A DNA stretch of 64,000 bases from DAOUAE01 sp034433795 (GTDB lineage: Bacteria; Chloroflexota; UBA6077; FW602-bin22; DAOUAE01). Positions 31,100 to 42,135 of the stretch are shown here, in pieces (position 1 is the first letter of the stretch; the number at the start of each line of letters is the position of its first letter). The stretch is from NCBI GenBank assembly GCA_034433795.1, contig DAOUAE010000096.1:1-64000 (forward strand). Reading direction: 5' to 3'. A program made the translations under genes and the position numbers. The notes below the pieces were generated by a model. It was not told the DNA's origin. It made no database searches and worked only from the letters and a program-made list of their open reading frames with translations.

Positions 31100-31753
31100 A
31101 TGCGCTGTCCACGCTGTCAGGCGGACACGCGGGTGGTCGACTCGCGCGATATCGAGGGGGGGATCCGGCGGCGGCGTGAGTGTCTGTGCTGTGGAGAGCG
31201 GTTCTGGACCTACGAGCGGCCGGAGCTCCTGCCCTGTCCGCGCTGTGGCCATCCGGAGACGCGAGTGCTGAGCCTGCAGCTGGTCCAGGCCTCGCTGCGG
31301 CGGCAGCGGGAGTGCGTCAATTGTGGCTACCATTTTGCCACCAGTGAGCGCATCGAACGGGCCGGGCTGGTGGTGATCAAGCGCGATGGTCGGCGTGAGG
31401 AGTACAGCCGGGAGAAACTGGTCCGGGGTGTCCGGCTGGCCTGCGCCAAGCGCCCGGTCTCGGAGGACCAGATCGAGGCGGTGGTGGACGCGGTTGAGCA
31501 GGAGATCTTCGGGCTGGGCCAGGCCGAGGTGCCGAGCCGGCGGATCGGCGAGGCGGTGGTCCGGCGCCTGCGGGAGCTGGACGAGGTGGCCTACGTCCGT
31601 TTCGCCTCGGTCTACCGGCAGTTTCGCGACATCGACAGTCTGCTGGACGAGATCGCCGAGTTGAAGGAGTGGAAACGGCGGGTCCAGGAGACACAGCACC
31701 AGTTGCCGCTGGCTCTCGGTGACGACGGGCTGGTGGTGGAGCCCAAACTCTAA
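31100..31753 (+). CDS. nrdR: Ribonucleotide reductase repressor NrdR with duplicated zinc ribbon
   Basis: A 217-residue protein; normal NrdR has about 150. The first ribbon is canonical (C3, C6, C28, C31; VVDSR and RRRRECLCCGERF). A second ribbon follows (C46, C49, C72, C75; RRQRECVNCGYHFATSER) and leads straight into the ATP-cone (VIKRDGRREEYSREKLVRG ... VAYVRFASVYRQF). NrdR senses ATP/dATP and represses ribonucleotide reductase genes. The extra ribbon could alter DNA spacing or oligomer form. It lies directly upstream of nrdJ, its expected target. ATG 31100 has only a weak G-rich ribosome site. Confidence 0.95.
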   Translation: MRCPRCQADTRVVDSRDIEGGIRRRRECLCCGERFWTYERPELLPCPRCGHPETRVLSLQLVQASLRRQRECVNCGYHFATSERIERAGLVVIKRDGRREEYSREKLVRGVRLACAKRPVSEDQIEAVVDAVEQEIFGLGQAEVPSRRIGEAVVRRLRELDEVAYVRFASVYRQFRDIDSLLDEIAELKEWKRRVQETQHQLPLALGDDGLVVEPKL

Positions 31754-31760
31754 CGGCTTT

Positions 31761-31784
31761 CTAGTATCCGCTCAGGCATACTAG
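31761..31784. promoter_or_regulatory. Inverted repeat upstream of nrdJ
   Basis: CTAGTAT (31761-31767) and ATACTAG (31778-31784) form a perfect inverted repeat with a 10-base spacer, 48 bases before the nrdJ start. It is a candidate NrdR or other regulator site. Confidence 0.45.
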
Positions 31785-31831
31785 GAGCCGGTAGTTCATA
31801 CACCTCAGCGAGAGGGGTGGAGGGAGGAGCG

Positions 31832-34099
31832 ATGGCACAGAGCACCGCCAGTGGGACGGTCCTGGAAGGGGTGCGGCAGAAGGTGTTTCTGGACCGGTAC
31901 TCACTGAAGGACCGCGACGGCCAGCCGTTGGAGCGCTACCCGGAGGAGATGTGGCGGCGGGTCGCGCGGGGGATCGCCGCCGTCGAAGCCACCGAGGAGA
32001 AGCGCCGCTACTGGGAAGAGAAGTTCTACTGGGCGATGACCGATTTCAAGTTCGTCCCCGGCGGGCGCATCCTGGCCGGCGCCGGCACCGGCCATAAGGT
32101 CACCTTCTACAACTGCTACGTCATCCCCTCGCCGGAGGACAGCCGCAGCGGCATCCTGGATAATCTCAAGATCATGACCGAGATCATGGCCCGGGGCGGC
32201 GGGGTCGGCGTCAATCTCTCGACCCTGCGGCCGCGCGGCTCCTACATCCGCACGGTCAACGGCACCGCCTCCGGTCCCTGCTCCTGGGCCGAACTCTACT
32301 CGGTGGCCACCGGCGACGTGATCCAGCAGGGCGGCTCGCGGCGCGGGGCGCTGATGCTGATGCTCGACGACACCCACCCGGACGTTGAGGAGTTCATCAC
32401 CGTCAAGCAGGACCGCCGCCGGATCAACCACGCCAACCTCTCGGTCTGCATCTCCGACGCCTTTATGGAGGCCGTCAAGAACGACGAGCCCTGGGACCTG
32501 GTCTGGGACGGCAAGGTCCGCAAGACGGTCCGGGCCCGCGACCTCTGGGACCTCATCTGCCGGGCGGCCTGGGACTCGGCCGAGCCGGGCGTGGTCTTCA
32601 TGGACCGGGTGAACAAGCTCTCCAACACCTGGTACTACGAGAACATCCGCTGCGTGAACCCCTGCGGCGAACAGCCGCTGCCGCCCTGGGGCGTCTGCAA
32701 CCTGGGGGCGATTAATCTCGCGGCCTTCGTCAAAGACGGGCAGATGGACTGGGCGCTCCTCGAAGAGCACGTCCGCATCGCCATGCGCTTCCTCGATAAC
32801 GTGGTCGACGCCAACGAGTACTTCTTCGAGGAGAACCGGGTCGCTCAGCTCAACACCCGGCGCACCGGCCTGGGGACGATGGGGCTGGCCGACGCCCTGA
32901 TCAAAATGCAGGTCCGCTACGGCTCGGAGGAGTCGCTGGCGATCATCGAGGAGATCTACCGCCGGATCCGCGACGCCGCCTACGACGCCTCCTGCGACCT
33001 GGCGGCCGAAAAGGGCCCCTTCCCGATGTTCGACCGGGAGAAGTACCTCCAGGGGGCCTTCATCCAGCGGCTGCCGGAGCGCATTCGGCAGAAGATCGCC
33101 ACCCACGGCATCCGCAACGCCGTGCTTTTGACCCAGGCGCCGACCGGGACGACCTCGCTCCTGGCCGGGGTGAGTTCGGGCATCGAGCCGGTCTTCGACT
33201 TCGTGATGCTCCGCCGTGACCGGCTGGGCGAGCACCTCATCTACCATCCGCTCTACGACGCCTGGCGGCAGGAGATGCGCCGGCAGGGCAAAGACCCCGA
33301 CCAGTTGCCCCGGCCGCCCTGGTTCGTGAGCGCCAACGAACTGACGCCGGAGGAGCACGTCCGCGTCCAGGCGGTCATCCAGAAGTACACCGACGCCAGC
33401 ATCAGCAAGACGGTCAACGCCCCCAACAGCCACACAGTCGAGGACGTGAAGAAGCTCTACACGTTAGCCTACGAACTGGGCTGCAAGGGGATCACCTACT
33501 ACCGCGACGGCTGCCGCGAGGCGGTGCTGGAGCACGTCGGCGGCAAGAACGGGCAGACCGAGTCGAAGAAGACCTACTCGCTCCCGCCGGCCCAGGAGAT
33601 CACCCCGACCATCAAGCCACGGCCGACGGTGGTCCACGGCTACACCCGCCAGATCATCGCCCCCGAGGGCAAGGTCAATATCACCCTGAACTCCGACGAG
33701 AACGGTCTGCTCGAGGTCTTCATCAACGTCGGCAAGGCCGGGTCGGACATCGCCGCCCTGGCCGAGGCGCTGGGCCGGCTCATCTCGCTCTGCCTGCGCC
33801 TGCCCTCGCCAATGTCGCCGGCCGACCGGGTGCGGGAGATCGCCGACCAGTTGCGGGGGATCGGCGGCAGCCGGGCGGTCGGGTTCGGCCCGGATCAGGT
33901 GCGGTCGCTGCCCGACGCCATCGCCAAGGCGCTGGCCATGCACCTGGGCGAGTATCCGGACAGCGGCAATGGCCACCGTCAGCTGCCGCTGCCGCTGGCC
34001 CAGCCGACCGGCAACCTCTGCCCGCGCTGCGGCTGCAACACCCTGATCAACGAAGAGGGCTGTCGCAAGTGCCACGCCTGTGGCCACAGTGAGTGCTGA
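31832..34099 (+). CDS. nrdJ: Adenosylcobalamin-dependent ribonucleotide reductase (class II)
   Basis: A 755-residue class II reductase that makes deoxynucleotides with a cobalamin radical, independent of oxygen. Visible sites are the first redox Cys (YNCYVIPS), the NPCGEQPLPPWGVCNLG block with the radical Cys and catalytic Glu, and the PTGTTSLLAG phosphate loop. The C-terminus carries a Cys cluster (CPRCGCN ... CRKCHACGHSEC), a zinc ribbon with the reducing Cys pair. No N-terminal ATP cone is present. GGGAGGAG precedes ATG 31832. It lies downstream of nrdR and is followed by a terminator. Confidence 0.96.
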   Translation: MAQSTASGTVLEGVRQKVFLDRYSLKDRDGQPLERYPEEMWRRVARGIAAVEATEEKRRYWEEKFYWAMTDFKFVPGGRILAGAGTGHKVTFYNCYVIPSPEDSRSGILDNLKIMTEIMARGGGVGVNLSTLRPRGSYIRTVNGTASGPCSWAELYSVATGDVIQQGGSRRGALMLMLDDTHPDVEEFITVKQDRRRINHANLSVCISDAFMEAVKNDEPWDLVWDGKVRKTVRARDLWDLICRAAWDSAEPGVVFMDRVNKLSNTWYYENIRCVNPCGEQPLPPWGVCNLGAINLAAFVKDGQMDWALLEEHVRIAMRFLDNVVDANEYFFEENRVAQLNTRRTGLGTMGLADALIKMQVRYGSEESLAIIEEIYRRIRDAAYDASCDLAAEKGPFPMFDREKYLQGAFIQRLPERIRQKIATHGIRNAVLLTQAPTGTTSLLAGVSSGIEPVFDFVMLRRDRLGEHLIYHPLYDAWRQEMRRQGKDPDQLPRPPWFVSANELTPEEHVRVQAVIQKYTDASISKTVNAPNSHTVEDVKKLYTLAYELGCKGITYYRDGCREAVLEHVGGKNGQTESKKTYSLPPAQEITPTIKPRPTVVHGYTRQIIAPEGKVNITLNSDENGLLEVFINVGKAGSDIAALAEALGRLISLCLRLPSPMSPADRVREIADQLRGIGGSRAVGFGPDQVRSLPDAIAKALAMHLGEYPDSGNGHRQLPLPLAQPTGNLCPRCGCNTLINEEGCRKCHACGHSEC

Positions 34100-34145
34100 A
34101 AGGCCCGGACCCAGTGGAGGGACGGGCGCGCGCGGTCTGACGGTG

Positions 34146-34181
34146 GACGAGGCCCTGGAGACCCGCTGGGGCCTCGTCTTC
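34146..34181 (+). terminator. Terminator after nrdJ
   Basis: A 10-bp stem GACGAGGCCC/GGGCCTCGTC (34146-34155 with 34169-34178), 13-base loop, then TTCT. The U-tract is short. Confidence 0.6.
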
Positions 34182-34209
34182 TGATCTCGCACGGCCGGGG
34201 GCCTGCGCC

Positions 34210-34238
34210 TTTACAGACCCCGTCCGGTCTGGTAGGCT
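34210..34238 (+). promoter_or_regulatory. Promoter of the pgeF-yggS operon
   Basis: -35 TTTACA (34210-34215), 17-base spacer, -10 TAGGCT (34233-34238), 16 bases before the start codon. Confidence 0.55.
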
Positions 34239-34254
34239 GTACCCGAGGAGACCG

Positions 34255-35052
34255 ATGGCCGAGAGCGTCCGCTTCTTCCGCTTCCCCCACCTGATGGCGG
34301 TCCCGGGGCTGGTCCACGGCGTCAGCCAGCGCCACGGTGGAGCGAGCCCGGCGCCCTACGCCAGCCTGAACCTGAGCCTGGCCGTCGGCGATGAGCCGGA
34401 CCGGGTCGTGGAGAACCGCCGCCGGCTGGCCACGGCCCTGGGGATCCCGGTCGAGGGTCTGGTTTTCGCCCAGCAGGTCCACGGTCGAGGGGTCAGCCGG
34501 GTCACGGCCGCCGACCGTGGACGGGGCCTGACCGACCGGGGCGACGCCCTCCCGGCCACCGACGCCCTCTACACCGACACGCCGGGCGTCTATCTCTGTC
34601 TGCTCTTCGCCGACTGCGTCCCGGTTCTGGTGGTGGACCCGCGCCGGCGGCTGGTCGGGCTGGCCCACGCCGGCTGGCAGGGCACCGCCCAGGGCGTGGC
34701 CCGGGCGCTGGTCGAGACGCTCCGGGCCGCAGCCGGGGTGGACCCGGCCGACCTGCTGGTCGGGATCGGTCCCAGCATCGGCCCCTGCTGTTATACGGTC
34801 CGGGCCGAGGTGCTGCGGGCCCTCCAGGCTGAGGAGCCGGCTCTGGAGGCTGTGGTCCGACCGGCGGGGCCGGACCAGTGGCGGCTGGACCTCTGGGCCG
34901 CCAACCGGCGGCAGGTGGAGCGGGCTGGGGTCCCGCCCGAACGGATCGTCCTGGCTGGCCTCTGTACGCGCTGCCACCAGACCGACTATTATTCCCACCG
35001 GGCCGAGGGCCAGACCGGCCGGTTTGCGGCCGTTATCGGGTTCCGTCCATGA
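34255..35052 (+). CDS. pgeF: Multicopper-like purine nucleosidase/PgeF (YfiH/DUF152 family)
   Basis: A 265-residue YfiH-family protein. QQVHG, LFADCVPVLVVDP, LAHAGWQGT, GPSIGPCCY and LCTRCHQTDYYSHR carry the conserved His and Cys metal ligands. Enzymes of this family act on purine nucleosides or correct wrongly built peptidoglycan precursors; the old name laccase is likely misleading. AGGAG sits before ATG 34255. The stop codon overlaps the yggS start (ATGA), a pairing seen in many phyla next to ftsZ. Confidence 0.9.
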   Translation: MAESVRFFRFPHLMAVPGLVHGVSQRHGGASPAPYASLNLSLAVGDEPDRVVENRRRLATALGIPVEGLVFAQQVHGRGVSRVTAADRGRGLTDRGDALPATDALYTDTPGVYLCLLFADCVPVLVVDPRRRLVGLAHAGWQGTAQGVARALVETLRAAAGVDPADLLVGIGPSIGPCCYTVRAEVLRALQAEEPALEAVVRPAGPDQWRLDLWAANRRQVERAGVPPERIVLAGLCTRCHQTDYYSHRAEGQTGRFAAVIGFRP

Positions 35053-35756
35053 GCGAGAGCATCGCTGACCGGCTGGCGCGCGTCCGGCAGACGGTGGCCG
35101 AGGCCGCCCTGCGGTCCGGCCGCCGGCCAGAGGACGTGCTGATCATCGGGGTGACCAAGACCGTCCCGCTGGTGCTCATCGAAGAGGCCTGGGCGGCCGG
35201 CCTCCAGCACTTCGGCGAGAACCGGGTCCAGGAGGCCGAGGAGAAGATCACCGCCTGGCGGGCGGCCCACCCCGAGCGCCAGGCGACCTGGCACCTGATC
35301 GGGCACCTGCAGACCAACAAGGCCAGGACAGCGGTCAGTCTTTTCGAGATGATCCAGTCCATCGACAGCCTGCGGGTAGCCGAGGCGGTCTCGCGCCGGG
35401 CTGTCCAGGCCGGACGGACCGTGCCGGTCCTGCTCGAGGTCAACGTCGGCGGCGAGCCGACCAAGTACGGCTTTCACCCCGACGCGGTCATCGAGGCGGC
35501 GGGCCAGGTCGCCCGCCTGCCGGGGCTGCGGATCGTCGGGCTGATGACCGTGGCCCCGCTGGTCGCGGACCCGGAGGCGGTGCGGCCGGTCTTCCGCCGC
35601 CTGCGTGAACTGCGCGACAGGCTGCAGATTCACTATCCCTCGATCCCCTGGCAGCATCTCTCGATGGGCATGACCAATGATTACGTTGTGGCCATTGAGG
35701 AGGGGGCGACGATGGTCCGCCTGGGCCGGGCCATCTTCGGCGAGCGCCCGGCCTGA
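35049..35756 (+). CDS. yggS: Pyridoxal-phosphate homeostasis protein YggS/PLPBP
   Basis: A 235-residue, single-domain alanine-racemase-fold PLP protein. The cofactor Lys is in IGVTKTVP (about residue 37). HFGENRVQEAEEK, WHLIGHLQTNK and LSMGMTNDYVVAIEEGATMVRLGRAIFG are the family signatures. It controls free PLP and has no known catalytic reaction. The ATG at 35049 overlaps the pgeF stop by four bases, so both are translated from one message. Confidence 0.95.
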   Translation: MSESIADRLARVRQTVAEAALRSGRRPEDVLIIGVTKTVPLVLIEEAWAAGLQHFGENRVQEAEEKITAWRAAHPERQATWHLIGHLQTNKARTAVSLFEMIQSIDSLRVAEAVSRRAVQAGRTVPVLLEVNVGGEPTKYGFHPDAVIEAAGQVARLPGLRIVGLMTVAPLVADPEAVRPVFRRLRELRDRLQIHYPSIPWQHLSMGMTNDYVVAIEEGATMVRLGRAIFGERPA

Positions 35757-35893
35757 GCCAGGAACCTGGCGAGGCCCTCTTATGACAAGCGCTCGTCGCC
35801 GATAACGACGTTCGGCGTCGGGCCCCAGGGGCGCCGGTGATCGGTGGGGCCCCGGGCGGGGTGCCGGCCGCTCCGGTCGGGAGGTGGTCGCCC

Positions 35894-35923
35894 TTGACAG
35901 GGGCCGGCCGGGTCGGGTAGCCT
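35894..35923 (+). promoter_or_regulatory. Promoter of the SDR gene
   Basis: Perfect -35 TTGACA (35894-35899), 18-base spacer, -10 TAGCCT (35918-35923). Confidence 0.55.
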
Positions 35924-35974
35924 GGGCGCTGGCCCGGGGTGCCGGGCCGAGTCTCGGTGGATTCGGGAGGGAGC

Positions 35975-36775
35975 ATGCGTCTGGCCGGCAAGGTCGCCAT
36001 CATCACCGGCGCGGCCACCGGTATCGGCCGGGCGACGGCCCTGCTCTTCGCCCGCGAAGGGGCGAAGGTCACGGTGATGACCGACAAGAACATCGTCAAG
36101 GGAGAGGAGACCGTCGCCCTCATTCGCCAGGCCGGGGGCGAGGCCCTCTTCGTCCAGGGGGATGTGGCGGTGGCCGCCGACTGTCAGCGGGTGGTGCGGA
36201 CCACGGTCGAGACGTTCGGCCGGCTCGATATTCTGGTCAACAACGCCGCCTGGAGCCGGGCGGTTCCGGCGGTCGATCTGAGCGAGGAGGACTGGGACCG
36301 CACCATCGCCGTGACCCTGAAGGGACCGTTTCTGATGGCCAAGTACGCCATCCCCGAGATGATCCGGGCCGGGGGCGGCTCGATCATCAACATCTCCTCG
36401 GTCAACGGCTTCTTTGCCAACCCGGCCTTTCCGGCCTACGCCGCCGCCAAAGGGGGCCTGAACAACCTGACCCGGCAGCTGGCCCTCGACTACGGACGCT
36501 TCAACATCCGGGTCAACGCCATCTGCCCCGGCATCATCGCCAACGAGCGGACCCAGGCCTTCTTCGCCGAGCACCCGGAGGAGGAAGAGCAGGCCCGCCG
36601 CTGCGCGCCGCTGGGGCGCTACGGCTGGCCGGAGGACGTGGCCCGGGCCGCCCTCTTCTTCGCCTCGGACGAGTCGAGTTTCGCTACCGGGTCGATCTTC
36701 GTTCTGGATGGCGGGCTCTCGATCCAGTCGGTGGAGCCCTTTGTCCGCACCTCGTTCGCCCGGCGCCGGCCGTAG
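35975..36775 (+). CDS. Short-chain dehydrogenase/reductase
   Basis: A 266-residue classical SDR. The cofactor loop is TGAATGIGRA (11-20), NNAA holds the structural Asn, the catalytic Ser is in INISSVNGF and the Tyr/Lys pair in YAAAKGG. ICPGIIANERTQ and FVLDGGLSIQ are the usual C-terminal elements. It is closest to the FabG/glucose-dehydrogenase-like group; substrate and cofactor preference are not clear. GGGAGG precedes ATG 35975. It is flanked by its own promoter and stands alone. Confidence 0.85.
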   Translation: MRLAGKVAIITGAATGIGRATALLFAREGAKVTVMTDKNIVKGEETVALIRQAGGEALFVQGDVAVAADCQRVVRTTVETFGRLDILVNNAAWSRAVPAVDLSEEDWDRTIAVTLKGPFLMAKYAIPEMIRAGGGSIINISSVNGFFANPAFPAYAAAKGGLNNLTRQLALDYGRFNIRVNAICPGIIANERTQAFFAEHPEEEEQARRCAPLGRYGWPEDVARAALFFASDESSFATGSIFVLDGGLSIQSVEPFVRTSFARRRP

Positions 36776-36789
36776 CCGGGCGAGACCGG

Positions 36790-37764
36790 TCAGAGGCCGG
36801 GGTCGCGAGCGACGGTGCCTCCGGGCCGGCGGTCTCCGGGAGCCTTCCGCCGGGCGGTCACCGTCCCGAGCCAGTAGCGGCTGAACGCCTCTCCGTCAAC
36901 CGCCGTCACCACCGGTGTGGGACGGCCACGGTCGGTGGCCACCAGCCGACCGGTCGGCTGGTCGAAGGCCAGCGGGCGGGTCGCGATGGCGACCCCCGGC
37001 CAGCCCAGCGCGACCGCCACGGTCAGCGGATCGTGCTGGAAATTGATGAAGTCGGGCGGCAGTCCGGCCCAGGTCCGGCGGTCGCGCTCGGCCGGGCGTT
37101 CATCGGCGGCGAAGGCGCGGGCCTGCCGGGCGATCAGGCGGCCGAGAGGGCCGGATCGGTGCAGAGCCGGGAGGTGGGCCCGGCGGAGGGCGGTCTGGAC
37201 CGTGACCGCCAGCGGGACGAGGGTGGGGGTGGCGCTCTGGAGGACGATCGCGGCAGCCTCCGGGTCGGCCTGGAGGTTGTAGTCGACGAGGGCGCGGTCG
37301 TCAGGGAAGCCGGGTGGCGGCGAATGAATGGTCCCGCCCATAAGATAAAGGCGGGTCTGGCCCAGGAGGCCGGGGAAGCGCTGCTCCAGCAGCGCCAGGT
37401 TGGTCCAGGGGCCGATTCCGACGACCACCGCTCCCTGGGCGATGCTCTGGGCGAGGAGATCGAGCGCGGCGGTCAGCGGACCGGGGGCTGGTGGCACGGG
37501 CTGTGGCCAGTAGCGGTCGGCCGGAGGCAGGCCGGCCGGCAGCCGCCAGCGGCCGAGGGAGAGGTCCGCGCCGGCCGCCACCGGGATAGCGGTCCGGCCG
37601 GCCAGGGCGAGGACGTAGCGGGCGTAGCCGGCTCGCTGGCCCTGCTCCTCCAGGACCGTGGTGATCCCGGTGATCGTCACCGTGGGGGCGGTCAGGAGCA
37701 GGGCCAGGGCGCAGAGGTCGTCGATATCACCGCCAATATCGGTGTCAAGGTGCACGCGGAGCAA
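36790..37764 (-). CDS. Inosine-uridine preferring nucleoside hydrolase family protein
   Basis: A 324-residue nucleoside hydrolase. The calcium-binding N-terminus HLDTDIGGDIDD (5-16) is the family hallmark; GIGPWTNLALL, LMGGTIHSPP and the late QHDPLTVAVALGWP supply other site residues. It cleaves the N-glycosidic bond of nucleosides for salvage. The start is a TTG at 37764 with GGGAGGG about eight bases upstream; GTG at 37755 is an alternative. It follows uvrA by 64 bases on the same strand and may be co-transcribed. Confidence 0.85.
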   Translation of the reverse strand: MLRVHLDTDIGGDIDDLCALALLLTAPTVTITGITTVLEEQGQRAGYARYVLALAGRTAIPVAAGADLSLGRWRLPAGLPPADRYWPQPVPPAPGPLTAALDLLAQSIAQGAVVVGIGPWTNLALLEQRFPGLLGQTRLYLMGGTIHSPPPGFPDDRALVDYNLQADPEAAAIVLQSATPTLVPLAVTVQTALRRAHLPALHRSGPLGRLIARQARAFAADERPAERDRRTWAGLPPDFINFQHDPLTVAVALGWPGVAIATRPLAFDQPTGRLVATDRGRPTPVVTAVDGEAFSRYWLGTVTARRKAPGDRRPGGTVARDPGL

Positions 37765-37828
37765 CAGCCGGCCCTCCCCCGCCCGGGTTTCTCTGTCTGG
37801 CTGGCCATCGCTCGTCCGGCCCTTCCGG

Positions 37829-40705
<2,877 letters not shown>

Positions 40706-40717
40706 CGCCTCGCCCCT

Positions 40718-40731
40718 CGAACAGGTGTCCG
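40718..40731. promoter_or_regulatory. LexA-box-like site at the uvrA start
   Basis: CGAACAGGTGTCCG differs by one base from a perfect CGAAC-N4-GTTCG, the Gram-positive type SOS box. It lies just downstream of the -10 hexamer of uvrA. Confidence 0.5.
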
Positions 40732-40738
40732 ATGTGTT

Positions 40739-40744
40739 ATTGTA
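40739..40744 (-). promoter_or_regulatory. -10 element of uvrA
   Basis: Minus strand TACAAT, 34 bases before the uvrA ATG. I see no good -35 at 16-18 bases. Confidence 0.45.
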
Positions 40745-40973
40745 CAGTACCGGCTGTTAAAGAGGCGTAAGATTTCGCCCCGGGGGCGCCCCTTCCGGAA
40801 TTTTACCAGGGGCATCGCCCGGGTGGCCTCGCCGGATCAGAGCGGAGAGGCTGCCCGGCCGGGCGGCAGGTCGGGTAGGCCGGCCCGGGAGGCGGCTGAC
40901 CCGGCGCTGTCTCTTCCCTGGCGTTCGCCGGCGCCTTCGGAGGCGCCCGACGCGGGTTGCCGGACGGCGGGGG
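40745..40973. other. Intergenic between aroC end and uvrA promoter
   Basis: No gene is seen. A hairpin GGCGCC-TTCGGA-GGCGCC (40930-40947) lies 26 bases beyond the aroC stop and may mark the end of that transcript, although no T-tract follows. Confidence 0.5.
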
Positions 40974-42122
40974 TTACAGACGGGCTGGCGACCAGTAGGG
41001 CAGGGCGGCCAGGTAGGCCTGGACGCGCGGGCGGATCTCCTCCAGACTGTCGCCGCCGAACTTCTCCAGGAAGGCGTCGGCCAGGACGAAGGCCACCATC
41101 GCCTCGGCCACCACCCCGGCCGCCGGCACCGCGCAGACGTCCGACCGCTGGTACTGGCTGGGGACGTTCTCGCCGGTCGCCAGGTCCACCGATGGCTGCG
41201 GCGTCGGGGTGGTCGAGATCGGCTTCATCACCGCCCGGACCACCAGCGGCTGGCCGTTGGTCACGCCCCCCTCCAGCCCGCCGGCCCGGTTGCTCAGCCG
41301 GACCAGCCGCCCGTCCACCAGCCGCATGCCGTCGTGGGCGTAGGTGCCCAGCGACTCGCCGATGGTGAAGCCGTCGCCGATGGCCACCGCTTTGATGGCC
41401 GGAATGCTCATCACCGCCTGGGCCAGGCGGCCGTCCAGTTTGCGGTCCCAGTGGACGTAGCTGCCCAGACCGGGGATGACATTGCTGACCACCACCTCGA
41501 AGACGCCGCCCAGTGTCTGACCCTGGCGCTTGGCCTCGAGGATGGCTTCGCGCATGCGCTGCTCGGCCTCGGCGTCGGGGGTGCGCAGCGCCGAGGCCTC
41601 GGCCCGCTCGACCACCGCCGGGTCGGTCAGGTCGCCGGGGGTGGCCCGCACCGGGCCGATCTGCAGGACCTGGCTGGCGATGGTCATGCCAAACTCGGCC
41701 AGCAGCCGCTTGCAGATGCCGCCCACCGCCACCCGCATGGCCGTCTCGCGGGCGCTGGCCCGCTCCAGGGCCAGGCGCAGGTCGCGGTGGCCGTACTTCC
41801 AGTAGCCGGTCAGGTCGGCGTGGCCGGGCCGGGGCACCGTCAGCGGCGGCAGGTCTTTATCCTTCCAGTTGGGCCAGTCCTTGTTCTCGATCCGCAGGCC
41901 GATGGGCCCACCGGTCGTCCGCCCGTGGGCCACGCCGCTCAGGATCTCGGCCTGATCCGCTTCGATTTTCATGCGCCCGCCCCGGCCGTAGCCGAGTTGC
42001 CGGCGGCGGAGGTCGCGGAGCAGGTCCTCTTCGGTGAGGGGGAGACCGGCTGGCATCCCCTCCAGGATGCCCAGGAGACAGGGACCGTGGGACTCACCGG
42101 CGGTGAAGAAGCGCAGCGGCAC
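40974..42122 (-). CDS. aroC: Chorismate synthase
   Basis: A 382-residue FMN-dependent lyase, the last step of the shikimate pathway. The N-terminus RFFTAGESHGPCL has the conserved His, RPGHADLTGYWKYGHRD is the second signature, and ERASARETAMRVAVGG the third. SSHADVC-type ending is represented by RSDVCAVPAAGVVAEAM. Length is normal for the bacterial monofunctional-type enzyme. It starts 13 bases after the aroF stop, so the pair is an operon that covers the first and last steps of chorismate synthesis. Confidence 0.96.
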   Translation of the reverse strand: MPLRFFTAGESHGPCLLGILEGMPAGLPLTEEDLLRDLRRRQLGYGRGGRMKIEADQAEILSGVAHGRTTGGPIGLRIENKDWPNWKDKDLPPLTVPRPGHADLTGYWKYGHRDLRLALERASARETAMRVAVGGICKRLLAEFGMTIASQVLQIGPVRATPGDLTDPAVVERAEASALRTPDAEAEQRMREAILEAKRQGQTLGGVFEVVVSNVIPGLGSYVHWDRKLDGRLAQAVMSIPAIKAVAIGDGFTIGESLGTYAHDGMRLVDGRLVRLSNRAGGLEGGVTNGQPLVVRAVMKPISTTPTPQPSVDLATGENVPSQYQRSDVCAVPAAGVVAEAMVAFVLADAFLEKFGGDSLEEIRPRVQAYLAALPYWSPARL

Positions 42123-42135
42123 GGCGGTCTCTCCG

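Noticed and set aside
31754..31831. Cobalamin riboswitch upstream of the B12-dependent nrdJ
   Set aside because: The gap is only 78 bases and lacks the B12-box; the only structure is the short inverted repeat.
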